64,000 nucleotides of DNA from Patiria miniata (lineage: Eukaryota > Echinodermata > Asteroidea > Valvatida > Asterinidae). The notes under the pieces were generated by a model that saw only the letters and a list, made by a program, of their open reading frames with translations, did not search any database and was not told the DNA's origin. Positions 11,701-22,901 of this stretch are shown one piece after another (position 1 is the stretch's first letter; each line of letters starts with the position of its first letter). Made by a program: the position numbers and the translations under genes. The stretch lies in assembly GCF_015706575.1 (NCBI RefSeq), contig NW_024037074.1:14807334-14871333 (forward strand). Reading direction: 5' to 3'.

Positions 11701-14700
11701 CGAACGAACTTCTGATGCGACCCCGCACGCCAGCCAATCGGAGTCAACTTTAGAAATTGTTTCATCGTTTTGATAATAAATGTGGACTAAGCTGTTGATT
11801 GGTCAACTTGTCTGCCATTATTTATTTGTATTGTTTGTTTCAGAGATGTCAACAGATTGAAAATCAGGTGTTGCCCTTCGTTGACGTAATTCCATAAGCA
11901 CTGAATACTCAGTGGTTGAGGGCTCACGAGAAAACAAATCAAAAGCTTACTAGGGTGGGACTCGACCTCGCGACCTCCTGCTTATGAGTGCAGTTGTCTC
12001 ACCACTTGACCAATGAGCATGTCGGAGTTGGCTGGCAGTTACTCGAAGTTCAAACTGCAGTATTGAAATATTTCTTATATTTAATGTCTTATTCAGATAC
12101 TTTCCTTGACCTTGGATGGGCTGACGGGAGTAACACAAGAAAAGATGAGATCGGAGCACCAGACAGGGTCACATTACATGATGGCTAATGTCAATCTCTG
12201 GTCTATCGTGTATCTGACCATCAGTGAGTATTACATGTAATTGCCTCTGTCCTCCCTTGGCCCCTTGGATAAACCATGTGACATGACCCTCTGTAACAAT
12301 TGTTTGAGACTGGCATTCCAGAGTCATGTTAAAGGGAATATATATACATCATTTGCTTTTGCTGTAATTTTCAGAAATGGATGGAATTGGGGGGTTGGAA
12401 ATATATAGCAAATATAGTTACACTGACTTTTTTGAGGTTTTGGGTTTGAAAATGCTATAAAAACCAAGAAAACTATCATTTTCCTGTAGTCTGGTTCCCT
12501 GACTCCATATAAGAAGAAACAGAGCAGTTTACATACATTGGGGAATTGTAAGGTCAGGGAACCAGTCTAGCTGGCTCGTACCCGTTCATAGGTTTGTAAT
12601 CGATTGCAAACAAGTGCGATGGTCAATTGGGGCCAGTATTTGAAAAAAAAAGCCAGTTGTTTCCAACGCTGATCGGCCGATCAGCGTTGGAAATTGATAC
12701 AAAAATACCACTTTTCTTGAAAATGACAGTATACCAGATGCCATGACTTTACAGGATGCTTTACACTGTTATTCACTAACAGTCCAGCAATGTATTTCAA
12801 AATGATTTGGTAGTTTTATTTTTTGATGTTTGCAAATGTTGTTTTTTCCCTTTAAACTAAACCATTAGGCCAATCAGCATTGATTTTTAGGTTTTCATCA
12901 CTCGAGATTGAAAAAGATCAGTCAGGAGGGCAATTTGTTTTATGTTTTATAAATTTTACTTCTTCACATTCAAAGTAAATTAAGGGGACAACGTCAGATA
13001 AACTTAAAAGAAGACACAACAAACCTGAAAACTACTCAATTAGTTAATATTAAGTACCAGTCAGCTGTTTAATAACCTAGGGGTTGTGTCTAGAATTTAC
13101 AAAGGGTAATGAACCTCACGTGTGCGACACCGTGCCTGTGGATTTGGTGAGAAACTTGTCTGAAAAAAAAGCTTTTTTTTCAGGAAAAAACACATTTTCA
13201 GAAAAAAATATAAAATATGAAAAAATCGAGGCAGGACTGAAAATCGGGAGGGAGGTGATGAAATCCTAAAAATCAACGTTGATTGGTCTTAAGGAGATTT
13301 GAAGAAAGCACAGGAAATATTTGCCAGTTGAAACAGTGAAGACTAACCACATGCACATCAAAATTCGGACTGTTGCAGCGACTAAGAACAACTCAAGAGT
13401 CTTGCCAATGGAAATTAATACATACCTGTAAACCTTGCTTATGTAAAGCAAAATCTATTTAGATTGACCCGAGTTGCTCTTAATGCTGTTTGGTGCAACC
13501 CCGTAAGGGGGGTTAAGTTGTTTTTTTATCAAAGTGCTTTTTTGGTCGCGCTAATCAGCAGCTTTTTTCTCACACGTGACTTGGTCATACAAAAAGGCTC
13601 CTAAAAGTGTTTTTTATGCATGAAGAAGTGCCTCAATAATTATGTTTCCTGTTATTTTCCTTTTCCTCCAGCTGTCCTAGTGACTGGTGAGGTATTTGAA
13701 TTTCTGGAGTTTGTCTCCCGTTACCCCTATGTCGTTTGGAACATTCTCACATTTGGAGTTGCTAGTGCACTTGGCCAGGTAATACATGTATTTCATCAAA
13801 TTTTGTTTCAGTTTTGTGAATGGAATATATCTGTTAATTTTAAACAAAAAATACCTTTTACACTGAATATTCAAGAAATATTGTTTTCATTATGTTTTAA
13901 GCTTAATATGTTAAAGGTTCACATGTATCCAAACTGCTCTCCCCGTGCTGTTTTTGAGTTTTACCCTGTAAAATGGAGATTCTTTTTCTATTGCTGTTTT
14001 TCCAGCAACACAAAAATTATTCACTTTTTGACGAGAAATATAAACCCTAAAAGTGTACTTCAGAGGGTTTTAAAAATATGCAAAACAGAATTGCTTTTTC
14101 CCATTTAAATAAAACATAATTATATTAAAAACTTGTCAGGGGAGAAAATAGTAGATATGTTGAAGTGCAAAGGTAGAGCAGCTTGAATTCTCGTGATATT
14201 CAACATTTGAAATGTTTTCATCTTGTTACGTCTCTTGACCAAATTATTGATGGCCCAGTGGAAAGCACAAATATAGGAAATGCATACAGTACATGTATGT
14301 ATTAATTGAACATGTCAAGTGGACATTTAATGTTTGGGAACGGACAGTGCTTACATACATATGCAGCTTTAAAGTAATGTCAGTGTGTCTTCAATGTGTC
14401 TGTTACCGAAGTAAAAACAGTGTGTGTCATTATCCTGTTGCCTTCACGCATTGTTACAACTTTGACAGGTGATATTTCCTGGTACCCCTAGGCCCCTAGC
14501 ATTCCCCAGCTACACCTAGAATTCTGTCTTTCCTTCCTCCAACCCTAATGATTCAACGCCTGTTTCCTCCCCCTCGCTTCCCTTTGCATACAGCATTTCA
14601 TCTTCGTCACGGTGACGACCTTTGGCCCGTTGACCTGTTCCATCATGACCACTACCCGTAAGTTCTTCACCATCCTGGGCTCGGTCATCTTGTTTGCCAA

Positions 14701-14800
14701 CCCACTCGTGCCCAGGCAGTGGGCCGGGGTTCTCCTGGTCTTCACAGGGCTTGGGTTAGATAGCATCTTTGGAAAGACTAAACCACAGAAAGCAAAGTGA
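8797..14800 (+). CDS. SLC35B1: SLC35B1, ER nucleotide/nucleotide-sugar transporter, 7 exons
   Basis: Multi-pass ER membrane transporter of the SLC35B family, described in vertebrates as UDP-galactose-transporter-related and as an ER ATP/ADP exchanger. Exons 8797-9017, 9896-9999, 10762-10920, 11432-11592, 12097-12223, 13672-13778 and 14594-14800 join in frame to 361 residues with GT..AG introns. Residue blocks matching remembered vertebrate SLC35B1 include [92 protein letters not shown] and SVILFANP. The C-terminus KTKPQKAK is lysine-rich, as expected for ER retrieval, although it is not a strict KKXX. The first ATG gives about 41 extra N-terminal residues; an in-frame ATG at 8920 would give an N-terminus of vertebrate length. 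A possible AATAAA lies at 16200-16205. Confidence 0.95.
9057..9518. mobile_element. Non-autonomous TIR DNA transposon in SLC35B1 intron 1
   Basis: The ends are exact inverted repeats of 23 bases (9057-9079 and 9496-9518); the arm contains GCAGAATACCCCGCCACTC. The outermost AATT is itself palindromic and may be a 4-bp target duplication, in which case the element runs 9061-9514. Inside are two direct repeats of about 90 bases (near 9195-9283 and 9309-9398) plus several copies of a GGCTACGAGG motif. There is no transposase frame. Superfamily unassigned. Confidence 0.8.
11945..12030 (-). mobile_element. tRNA-like SINE head, reverse orientation
   Basis: Read on the minus strand, an A box TGGTCAAGTGG (12012-12002) and a B-box-like GGTCGAGTCCC (near 11967-11957) are spaced as in a tRNA. 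No full cloverleaf with paired acceptor ends is evident, so a SINE head or tRNA pseudogene is likelier than a working tRNA gene. It ends about 70 bases upstream of SLC35B1 exon 5. Confidence 0.5.
12487..12569. repeat. Inverted repeat with 17-base arms in SLC35B1 intron 5
   Basis: The arms 12487-12503 and 12553-12569 (TAGTCTGGTTCCCTGAC against its near-exact complement, one mismatch) enclose 49 bases. The core of the arm, GGGAACCAGTCTA, recurs alone at 39774-39786, which suggests the end of a dispersed small element. No target duplication was identified. Confidence 0.65.
12660..12693. repeat. Perfect 34-bp palindrome
   Basis: Seventeen bases (TTTCCAACGCTGATCGG) are followed directly by their exact complement with no spacer. 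The half-site resembles the terminal repeat of the element at 12868-13288 (GGCCAATCAGCATTG against GGCCGATCAGCGTTG). It may therefore be two such ends joined head to head. Confidence 0.8.
12868..13288. mobile_element. MITE with TTA target duplication, PIF/Harbinger-like
   Basis: The termini are imperfect inverted repeats of about 34 bases. The left end starts GGCCAATCAGCATTGATTTT; the right end, read inward, starts GACCAATCAACGTTGATTTT. TTA flanks both sides (12865-12867 and 13289-13291), the trinucleotide target pattern known for PIF/Harbinger elements. The 421-bp interior has no transposase, so the copy is non-autonomous. It lies in SLC35B1 intron 5. Confidence 0.75.
13160..13183. repeat. 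Perfect 24-bp palindrome CTG-A8-GC-T8-CAG
   Basis: An A8 run and a T8 run meet at GC and are bordered by CTG and CAG, giving an exact spacerless palindrome inside the MITE at 12868-13288. Confidence 0.8.
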
Positions 14801-15007
14801 CAGTCAGTCAGACAAGTGTGACAAGGAGGCAACCAGTGGGTTACAGGTGCCAATGTTAAGAGTCCACATTTGCAGTGTGTATTTAATGGTCAATACCGAG
14901 GAATTTTTTAATGGGAACCTTAACCCTCCAGAATCATACCAGTTTCCCTATTGTGCTGGACCCCAATGGAATATTCTTGAACTCTCAAAAACCATCAGTC
15001 CTTAATC

Positions 15008-15352
15008 CTACAAAATCAAAGGATCTGGATGGGCTACAGTTAATGTTCAAACAGTTGAATGGATTCTCACCATAGTCTATCCTGAATACTCCCATACCCA
15101 TCCAAATCCAATAACTGCAAAAACTGTGAGGGTTACGGTTATATGTTAACATTTGAATGGATCATCACCATGGCATGTTACCCGGATACTCCAAATCCAT
15201 CAAAATCCATTAACTGCAAAAATCCTCCAAAAACTCTTGATGGAGTTTAAAGGATCTGGATGGGTCACAGTTAATGTTAAAACATATGAAGGGATCCTCA
15301 CCATGGTCTAACCTGGATACTCCCAAGTCCATCAAACTCCAACAGCTTTGAC
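15008..15352. repeat. Three diverged tandem copies of a unit of about 117 bp
   Basis: Copies begin near 15016, 15130 and 15248. They share AAGGATCTGGATGGG, TTAATGTTNAAAC, CTCACCATGGTCT, GGATACTCC and CCATCAAA motifs. Looser relatives (a 'TTGATTTTGATGGAT...' core) continue to about 15990, near 15634, 15743 and 15931. The array begins about 200 bases after the SLC35B1 stop and is probably part of the 3' UTR. Confidence 0.6.
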
Positions 15353-17252
15353 TTGATTTTGATGGATGAAGGACTTCAGAGCCCTGGCACCATTACTGGA
15401 CTTTGGCAATGGTGACATACATGGATGTTCACAAACCGACAACATAAATCCACCAAGCTCCTACACTGGTTTAGCATTATTGGCCTTGATGTGCCATGTT
15501 TATCTTCAGTGCAATCTGTGTCAGTATATCATGTTTATACTTGATGTTCATAGAATTGAGTGAATACTCAGCACTGTGTTACTTCAATACACTGTATTCC
15601 CAAGTCCATCATCGGCTCAGACTTTTTTTTCGGATGGATTCAGGGATGTAGATTCCTGGCATCATTAGTTTTCATGAGTGAAGTTTAGACTTAGCTTAAA
15701 TTTCCATTGAATTCCTACACCTGTTTCCACTTGATTTTGATTAATTGAGGGGGGTGTAGCACTCTGGACCCATTTTACTTGACAATTTTCATCGAACTTT
15801 CTTCAATTGCAGTGTGTACTTGTTTTTTTTACAGTTTGAATCGAAGGAATCTTTACAATTGAGGTAAAATGTATCTTCCGTAATCCTTTACAATCAACCT
15901 TCATCCATTGCTTGTATTGGGTTTGATTGATTTTGATAGATACGGGACTGTGCAACCCAAGTACCATTTTGTTTTACACTAGTGGCGTTTAAAATTTGTT
16001 TGAGGGTAGAATCTGACAATTGTGTATAAAGGAAAACCCAAAATGCTTGAGGAAGGCTCAATATCACCAGGTTTCATCTTGGAGGTTGTCTGGCCTCAAG
16101 GAAACTGGCTTTGAGGGACATAAACTAGTGTGGAAACCATTCAGGTGGTGAAGGATTCTTTCCAGAGACTCGCCCTGCTTTTCTTGATTTAAGAAAATTA
16201 ATAAATACATTATGTTTTAGTGCGTCTAGGTCTAATTTTTAACGTTATAGGATTCACGGTATCATTTTCTTTAGTACACTGTATATGTAGATATATTTTT
16301 ATTTACGATATTTTATTGTAAATATAATTACCTGGCAACTGCAGTATTATATGTGTCCTATTTTTCACAAATGTCGTAGCATTAACAGAAAAGACAAACA
16401 ATATAATATTGCTTTATACATTGGATTGTTTCAGTGTTGAAAATTAAAAATATAAAATCAGTAATTATAAATTAAGAAGCAGTGAATACCGAATAACGAA
16501 CTCAAACTCGTGGTACTTTGTTTTGAGATTTTATTTTAGTAGAAATTAGCAGTAGAAAAATACAAATAAAAAGTCTTTCAAGCTTCCAAGTGCACAAATA
16601 AAAATGGAGGCAAACAATGCAGCGCAAAATATGAAATTTAATTGCTAATCCACATGATAAAGCAATTTTTTTTTAAAAGTAATTCCTTTTGTTGTTGTTT
16701 AAAATGGTGGACTGTCGTAATGGTCTTTACAGGTCACAGTGAATCAGAAGAAACCGTCTCCTGTATATATATGTAAGAATACGTAACTAAAGCATATTTA
16801 TTTGTATTCCAATTTATTTTAGACAGGTTATTTCAGCTTCAAACTATTTTCTGCATGTACGAACATTTAAGGATTACAAACTAAAACCACCTCTGTATTA
16901 ATTACAGTTCATTTACAGCCAGAATAATTAAAGTGAGCTTAAAGTTTGTGATCTAAAAATACATTTTAGAATGATGAATTTGTGTTGGCTAAATGTTTGC
17001 ACGTTTTGTTCCCGTAGACATATTTCCATTTCCAGAAGCGAGAATTTTAGGTATGGTCTTGGGGCAAGTTTCAGTTGAATATTAGAATTGTATGTCAACT
17101 GAAAGTTGAATATCTTGTGTTTGTACTATGATGTATTCTGGGCACAAATCCACGTTTGAATAGGGATGTTACATGCACGATAAGGAACGACATACTTTGC
17201 TCACGTAGCATATGAAGTCTATTTTATTTCCTTGCTTTTTTGGTGTGGCACC

Positions 17253-17467
17253 ATGGGTTTCGCCAGGATTTTTCTAGGGGGCAAAGCACATTTCCCCCCA
17301 AGAAATCCCTGTACTTTTCAGAATAGTCTCAATTTATCATTTTTTTTTTCGAGGGTAGGCAGGGGAACATTTGCCCACCCCAACTATTAAATTATCAGCA
17401 ATATGACTTCGCACCTTTTTTCCTCTCCCCCCCCCCTCTTGCGCCCCCCCCCCTTCGCGACGCCCAT
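17253..17467. mobile_element. Small DNA element with 10-bp target-site duplication
   Basis: GTGTGGCACC stands immediately left (17243-17252) and right (17468-17477) of the insert. The insert ends are imperfect inverted repeats (ATGGGTTTCGCC at left; ATGGGCGTCGCG at right, read inward). The interior is rich in C and T runs and has no coding frame. A 9-10-bp duplication would fit a Mutator-like family, but the superfamily is not established. Confidence 0.75.
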
Positions 17468-18344
17468 GTGTGGCACCCTTTAAATGAAAATTTCAATTTC
17501 GAATTGATGATTTTTTAAGTATTGGAATAATGAATGATTATAATAATTAGACAACTCACAAGAAGTAGGCCAACGATAAGATACAAACAAAACAAACAAA
17601 CATATTGCATAAGCGTCCAATTTTGATATAATAGGAAGCCCTTCGTAATTCCAATGGGATTAGTGCATATTAATCTTCGCTCGTAATATAAAATACTAAT
17701 GGTGTTTTTTTTAATTCAAAAATACAGTTTTCTTCCTTAATATCAGCAAGGGGAAAGTTTCAGCAGAGCACGGACATACAAATTACGTAATATTCAACAA
17801 ACACTAAAGCTCGCTTCAACTATTTTGTAGGGAGGACTTTTTATCAAATTTAAAATTGTCTAAAACAAGTCATGGCCCCCCTACTGCAGTGTGCGTTTCA
17901 CGCGACACTGAAGTATATTCCTATAAAGGTACATAGGAACATTATTTTGCTTTTTGTGATAATTTTGTTTGATGCAAAAAAAATTGCTCCAAATCATAAG
18001 AAGGGTGCATAGCAACTAACTTGTTGCAGTTTCAGCTCAGTGTGGATATTGTCTACATTTTGAGAACACAGCGCAAACGTATCTAAAATGTTGGGGTTCT
18101 TGTAAGTGTATTCCGTTGCTGAAAAACAACCCGTGCCTCCGGGCAAATGCTCTTAAATTTCTGTCAATGATTGTTTTCTTCCGATTGATACAATTTCAGG
18201 CGGAACAATTTCACTTGATATTTGCTACCAGTCAAAACTTTGCTTTGAGCAAGGGTTTTATCGTTCAATCAGTAGGTACGTTTCCGCTAATTGCAAATTG
18301 TAGCTGCCTGTAAACAAACGCAAGTATTTCAACTTGGTCGCAAG

Positions 18345-21300
18345 CTATGGCAACTCATATTTCGGAGTGTCGTAGCCAAACAGTTTGAAATCCCACTTGT
18401 ATCTTTTATGAAGGCGTTGTATGTCGGTAACGGACAGATCGGCAAAGTAAGAAGCCATTACCTTGGAGGTAGAACTGTTTGTAGGACTGCTGCCTTGAGC
18501 GTCTGGAAACGAGACTAGTTTGTCGATTTTGGCAAGCTGGAGGATGCTTCTCGAGTCTGCGTTAATTGTTTCTATTTTCCCGATGAACGTGTAGTTGATG
18601 TGACAGGGCCGGCATCTGTGAACCATGCTGGTCCAATGTCTATTGGACATGGAACGACGATCAGTGACGAACCTTACGAAGTCAGGGAATGTCAAGTCAT
18701 ATGTCAATTCTGTGGCCGACGACGATCCATTTCGGATATGAGTTTTGATACGCTTAATCCATCCACTCCACAGCCTGTGACCTTCATGTGACAACTTCGG
18801 ATCCAGCTTGTTACGGAATGCAGACAGGATCCTCGTAAACGGGTTCCTCACGAAGACGAATTTGGTGTAAGTACGGAGTATAGTCTCCATCTCGTGTCGC
18901 CCATACGAACTCAACAACCGTAGACTCGAAGCGGCGTCTTTTTGCACAAATTGCTGATCGCCATCGTAGGCGTTGGCCAAGACGCCTTTCAAGGCGAGAA
19001 ATATCCGTAACCAGCTTGTGCTAGCCACCTTGGGGATGTTGCAATACAGCAGACGGTGAGTATCATCAACGATATAATGCGTCAGCGCCTCTTTGGACAG
19101 GTCTTCGAATGATGCAACAGTTTGGGTGGAGTTAGACATTGTTTGGCATCCCACCTTAACTTGGCGTAGACGTTCTTGCTGGATCACCGCTTGCGCCGCC
19201 AGGAACTCATCTTTGCTCTGTTTATTCATCTGTAAGAAATATAAAAAGGTATCAGCTTTTACCCCCATCAGCTTGTCAGTGTAGCCTATAAGGTTTATTA
19301 GTAAGTTTTGAATGTAGAAACCCGAGCAATTCTAGTACATTCTAGTACAATGTAGAAGTACAAGTACAAAGAAACATAGATATAATAATACAGTGTCTGT
19401 ACGCCACACTTACCATCACATGGATAAATTAAAAACTTCAATAATGCTTATATACGTTGTACACAACCATTTAGGTGACGTGCTAGTACAATTATCTTTC
19501 CAAATCTTGTTAAAAAGTGTAAATCAGAAAAGAATATCAAGACTATGTTGATCAAATTGCAAAAACAATGAAACAATAGAGCATCAACTCAGTAACTTTT
19601 TATCCAACATTTTGTTATACATGTATATTAAAGTTTAACACTAGAAATCGTTAAATTATCTTACAAAACTGCACAAATTATGAGGTGAGTTTCATATTCA
19701 GACGGTAAACTAAATAGTGGATTGTTCGTGATGCAGTTCTTTCCCTCAATTCGAAATGAAGGAAGAAGTTATTTATTTAAAATGCCCACAGAGGTGTAGG
19801 ACAAAGTTGTGTGTGCCCCAAATATCTGGGAACCTGACGTATCTGGGGGCCTGAATTTGATGTCGATAATGCATCATGGGAAGAATAATTGATGTCAACC
19901 TGTTTGCAAAAGATATTTTTTTAGTATCATTACTTATTTTTTATCATTTTGTTTTAGGAACAAGGAAGATCCAAAGCTTCCTGAATCCTTTGTTTAGATT
20001 CCCACCCTGTTAAAAGGAATGTCTTTTATATACATTGCCAAAGCTATTTTGGTTTGTTTTATACTTCTGTTTGTCTAGTGCCATGTAAGATGGAAAGTGC
20101 GCCCTCTAGACGATGTTGTGCCGTCTTGTGTCCAACATCTATAGATAATAGCATAGAAAGAGAGAAGTGTGGAGAAATAATACGGATTGTTATACAAACC
20201 TGCAGTAATATAAACTCTCCTTAGACAGACATAATTTGTTTTACTGTCCAATGTGATTTTTGTTTCGCTTTAGGCCTATACACTGTTTCCCCCAAATGTA
20301 TTTCAGGGAAAAAGTCCTGAATTGTTTCTAAGAAATTTGAATGGAAAACGTCTAACCATGTTACTTAATTATCATAAACAGTAATGCAAATGTCAGATAA
20401 TGTAATATCCTCAATTCTTACTTCATAGTTTGCTAAAACTTTGGCTGTGTAAAAGCTCTGAACACTAAGAACTTGTGCCGCTTGGAACAAATCCCTCATT
20501 CTCACTTTCGGAACATATTCATAAGATGGCATTTGGCGTCGAGGACCTCCGAGTCGGTGTGATGTCAATTCAATATTGGATTTGGCCCTTCGCCAACGCA
20601 TTTTATAAACACTATATTCGGTGTTGTCCTGGTGCATGCAAGAAACAAATCACAAACTACTCAGGTAAAATACGTCGATCAACCTTTTTCAGTTGCCTAA
20701 ATTCAGTGGCAAGAACTAGGAGCTGTCAAAATGTACCATCGCTGAGGATAGAGTTAAAAAGCAAGTTATGTTGAACGTGCATAGCATAGAAAAAGGTACA
20801 TCATAATGTTGATTCACTATGTTCAATGCAAAGCTTTTGTTTCTAATATATGACCATTCATAAGCTATTCCCATGCCAATTTGCATTCCAAACCACCTCA
20901 TTTCATAACCTATTCAATACACTGTTCAGGCGACCGTACATTGAGTGTTGGCTGTTTGCATTAGGCGGCCATGTTTGAGGTGTTTGATAAGGTTAGTCGC
21001 ATCTGATGTACGGCATTCGATCTTGGATAAGATTTGAAGGTTTGCATGGTGAAGATAGCCATAAGATGATGACTTACGTCAGCACTATGTGATCTCTTTT
21101 GTGAGTTTGTGAGGTTCCGGAAGAGAACGCACTCTTCTTACGAGGAAGAGTTTGCCCCGGTTCTTTATACCTCACAAACTCACAAACGAGATTTGTCACA
21201 TAGTGCTCCGTAAATCTTTATCTCGTTGATCTTGGATAAGGATATAGGCCCTGTGTGACCTGTTATCTGTCTTTCATTTTCTGTGTCTGTTAGCATGTCG

Positions 21301-21564
21301 GCCTAGTTCTGGTTTGTCGGTCGGTTTCCTTCCTATTCATTACCCTATTTGCCTCCAAAACCATATCATTGTCAGTCTTGTCACATTATGATTCATGGTT
21401 AATTGATTCAAAAGGAATGGGATCAGACGACTGCATAATATACCTGTCTGCGCGCCTTTAATCTTGCGTTGGTTGGTGTACGTGAACAACAGTAGAAACA
21501 CCGTCATGCATAGTCCTGTTACCACAAGTCCAAGTTGCTTGATGTGTCTGGATGTTAAATACAT
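18345..21564 (-). CDS. Carbohydrate sulfotransferase, HNK-1ST family (sulfotransferase B), 3 exons
   Basis: Paralogue of the enzyme at 2884-6430, predicted to be a type II Golgi PAPS-dependent sulfotransferase. Minus-strand coding exons are 21564-21444, about 20504-20422 and 19229-18345. The middle exon's donor (GAA then GTAAGA) is clear, but its acceptor is uncertain; as chosen, the product is 362 residues. Exon 1 encodes a signal anchor (LGLVVTGLCMTVFLLLFTY) after a short basic N-terminus. The catalytic exon carries the 5'-phosphosulfate loop PKVASTSW (about 134-141) and the 3'-phosphate site VRNPFTRILSAFRNK (about 195-209). Sequons NST, NGS, NYT and NSS are present. Intron phases (1, then 0) equal those of paralogue A, which supports the model and a duplication origin. 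The start is the ATG 16 bases after a likely acceptor at 21580/21581. The acceptor sugar is unknown. Confidence 0.85.
21072..21215. repeat. Long foldback (hairpin) element
   Basis: The left arm (about 21072-21114) and right arm (about 21170-21215) are near-complementary across more than 40 bases. Both contain AGCACTATGTGA and TTTGTGAGTTTGTGAGG in complementary order. The loop holds a smaller hairpin (ACTCTTC...GAAGAGT). The direct repeat GATCTTGGATAAG lies on both sides (21019-21031 and 21228-21240). It sits in the first intron of sulfotransferase B. Confidence 0.7.
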
Positions 21565-22901
21565 TGTTCCCCCGGGGATCCTGAATATGCATGGAGGTCA
21601 AAGGTTACTTTTACTGGTTGCGAGTTCTTTATAAACAGATGTTGAATCAATTGAAAGAGAAATGAAATACAATTCTTCCAAACACGCATTACGGTATAGA
21701 TTTGCTGAATGTGCTCATGTCGTCAAACTAACAAGAAACAGCAGCCCATGCGAAAAGAGTTTATGCGGAGGTTATATTTGGTTTATGAATGAAAACAACG
21801 TCTGGAGGGCACGTCTACCGCCAGTTGTTAATAAACTTCACACTTGACAAGAAACTTGGAGAGTGAAATATATGGAGCAATGCCAAGACATCATTTTAAC
21901 AACCAATCGGATATTTCCTTCCTTATTAAACGAAACAGAAGAAAGACGTACGTTGATTAGTTCAACATCCAGGCACCCACTTATAAATAGGTTATGATTT
22001 ATATGAGACTTGAGAGGTATACTTTTATTTTCGCATAGCTGTTTGTCTTGTCAGCTCAGCCTGAGTTACGATCCGTGTTTGTTTTGTTTTCGATCAATGG
22101 AAAGGTTGACAGATTTATTTATCTTTCTCCAGCTCAACTTGTCTCTGCCCATATTTCTTGAAGCATTTTGGGGCTCAAAGAAAAACACACAGTCAACACG
22201 TACACGTACGAGGAAGGATATGCCGTCTTTCCGTCGAGTGTAAGAAATCCCCGAGTGCACAATAACAGGATTGGGACTTACAAAATAAAACACGTTTTAT
22301 GTACCGAATGCCACACAGATTGTTCCATAGTCTGTATTATTGAATCCTACAAGGAAATAAAACACAAATACATTTTCCTGAGAGGAGATAGTGTATACAT
22401 ACTAAACGTACATTTAATTAACTGGCTGGCCGTAGTGAAATGGGCGTGTTTTCGCTTGAGAACAAAATTAGCACGACCGTCATTTATAATGGGAAAAAAA
22501 TCATCAATCTTTCAATGCATATTTCATCAGCCAGTAGCTGAAGTGCGGTAAAAATCTTCTGCTTTTGATATTTAGTTTTTCGAAAAATGCAAGGTCTGCA
22601 GTAATCAAATTGACACTATGTAAATGATGTAGTATTTTGAACTTCTTTAGACATTATATAATTCAACCTTGTTGTTTAGAGCATACTCCCGCGTCTGAGA
22701 GAGGAAAAAGAAAATGCAAAACAAGACCTTGATTTTTGGAAGTTTTATGATCACTCTTTAATGGATTTTCAGCAATAGTATTAAGTAACGATTCTTTTTT
22801 TTCCAGAAAAGCGAAGTGTGACGATTTTTTCCTTGCACTACATTCTAACATAACACGCTGAAAGGAAACCATTGAAAGAAATATCAGTGTATAGAAATAT
22901 C

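Larger units (their letters stand above)
14801..18344. other. 3' flank between convergent SLC35B1 and sulfotransferase B
   Basis: It holds the presumed 3' UTRs of both genes. A candidate plus-strand AATAAA lies at 16200-16205. Diverged tandem repeats occupy about 15008-15990 and a small transposed element lies at 17253-17467. No exon was recognised on either strand. Confidence 0.5.

Noticed and set aside
13620-14108. 162-codon frame
   Set aside because: It is SLC35B1 exon 6 with flanking intron read in frame. The part after 13778 is low-complexity intron.
22168-22551. 127-codon plus-strand frame
   Set aside because: No domain, splice context or homologue recognised, and the composition looks like chance. 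Kept out for lack of support.
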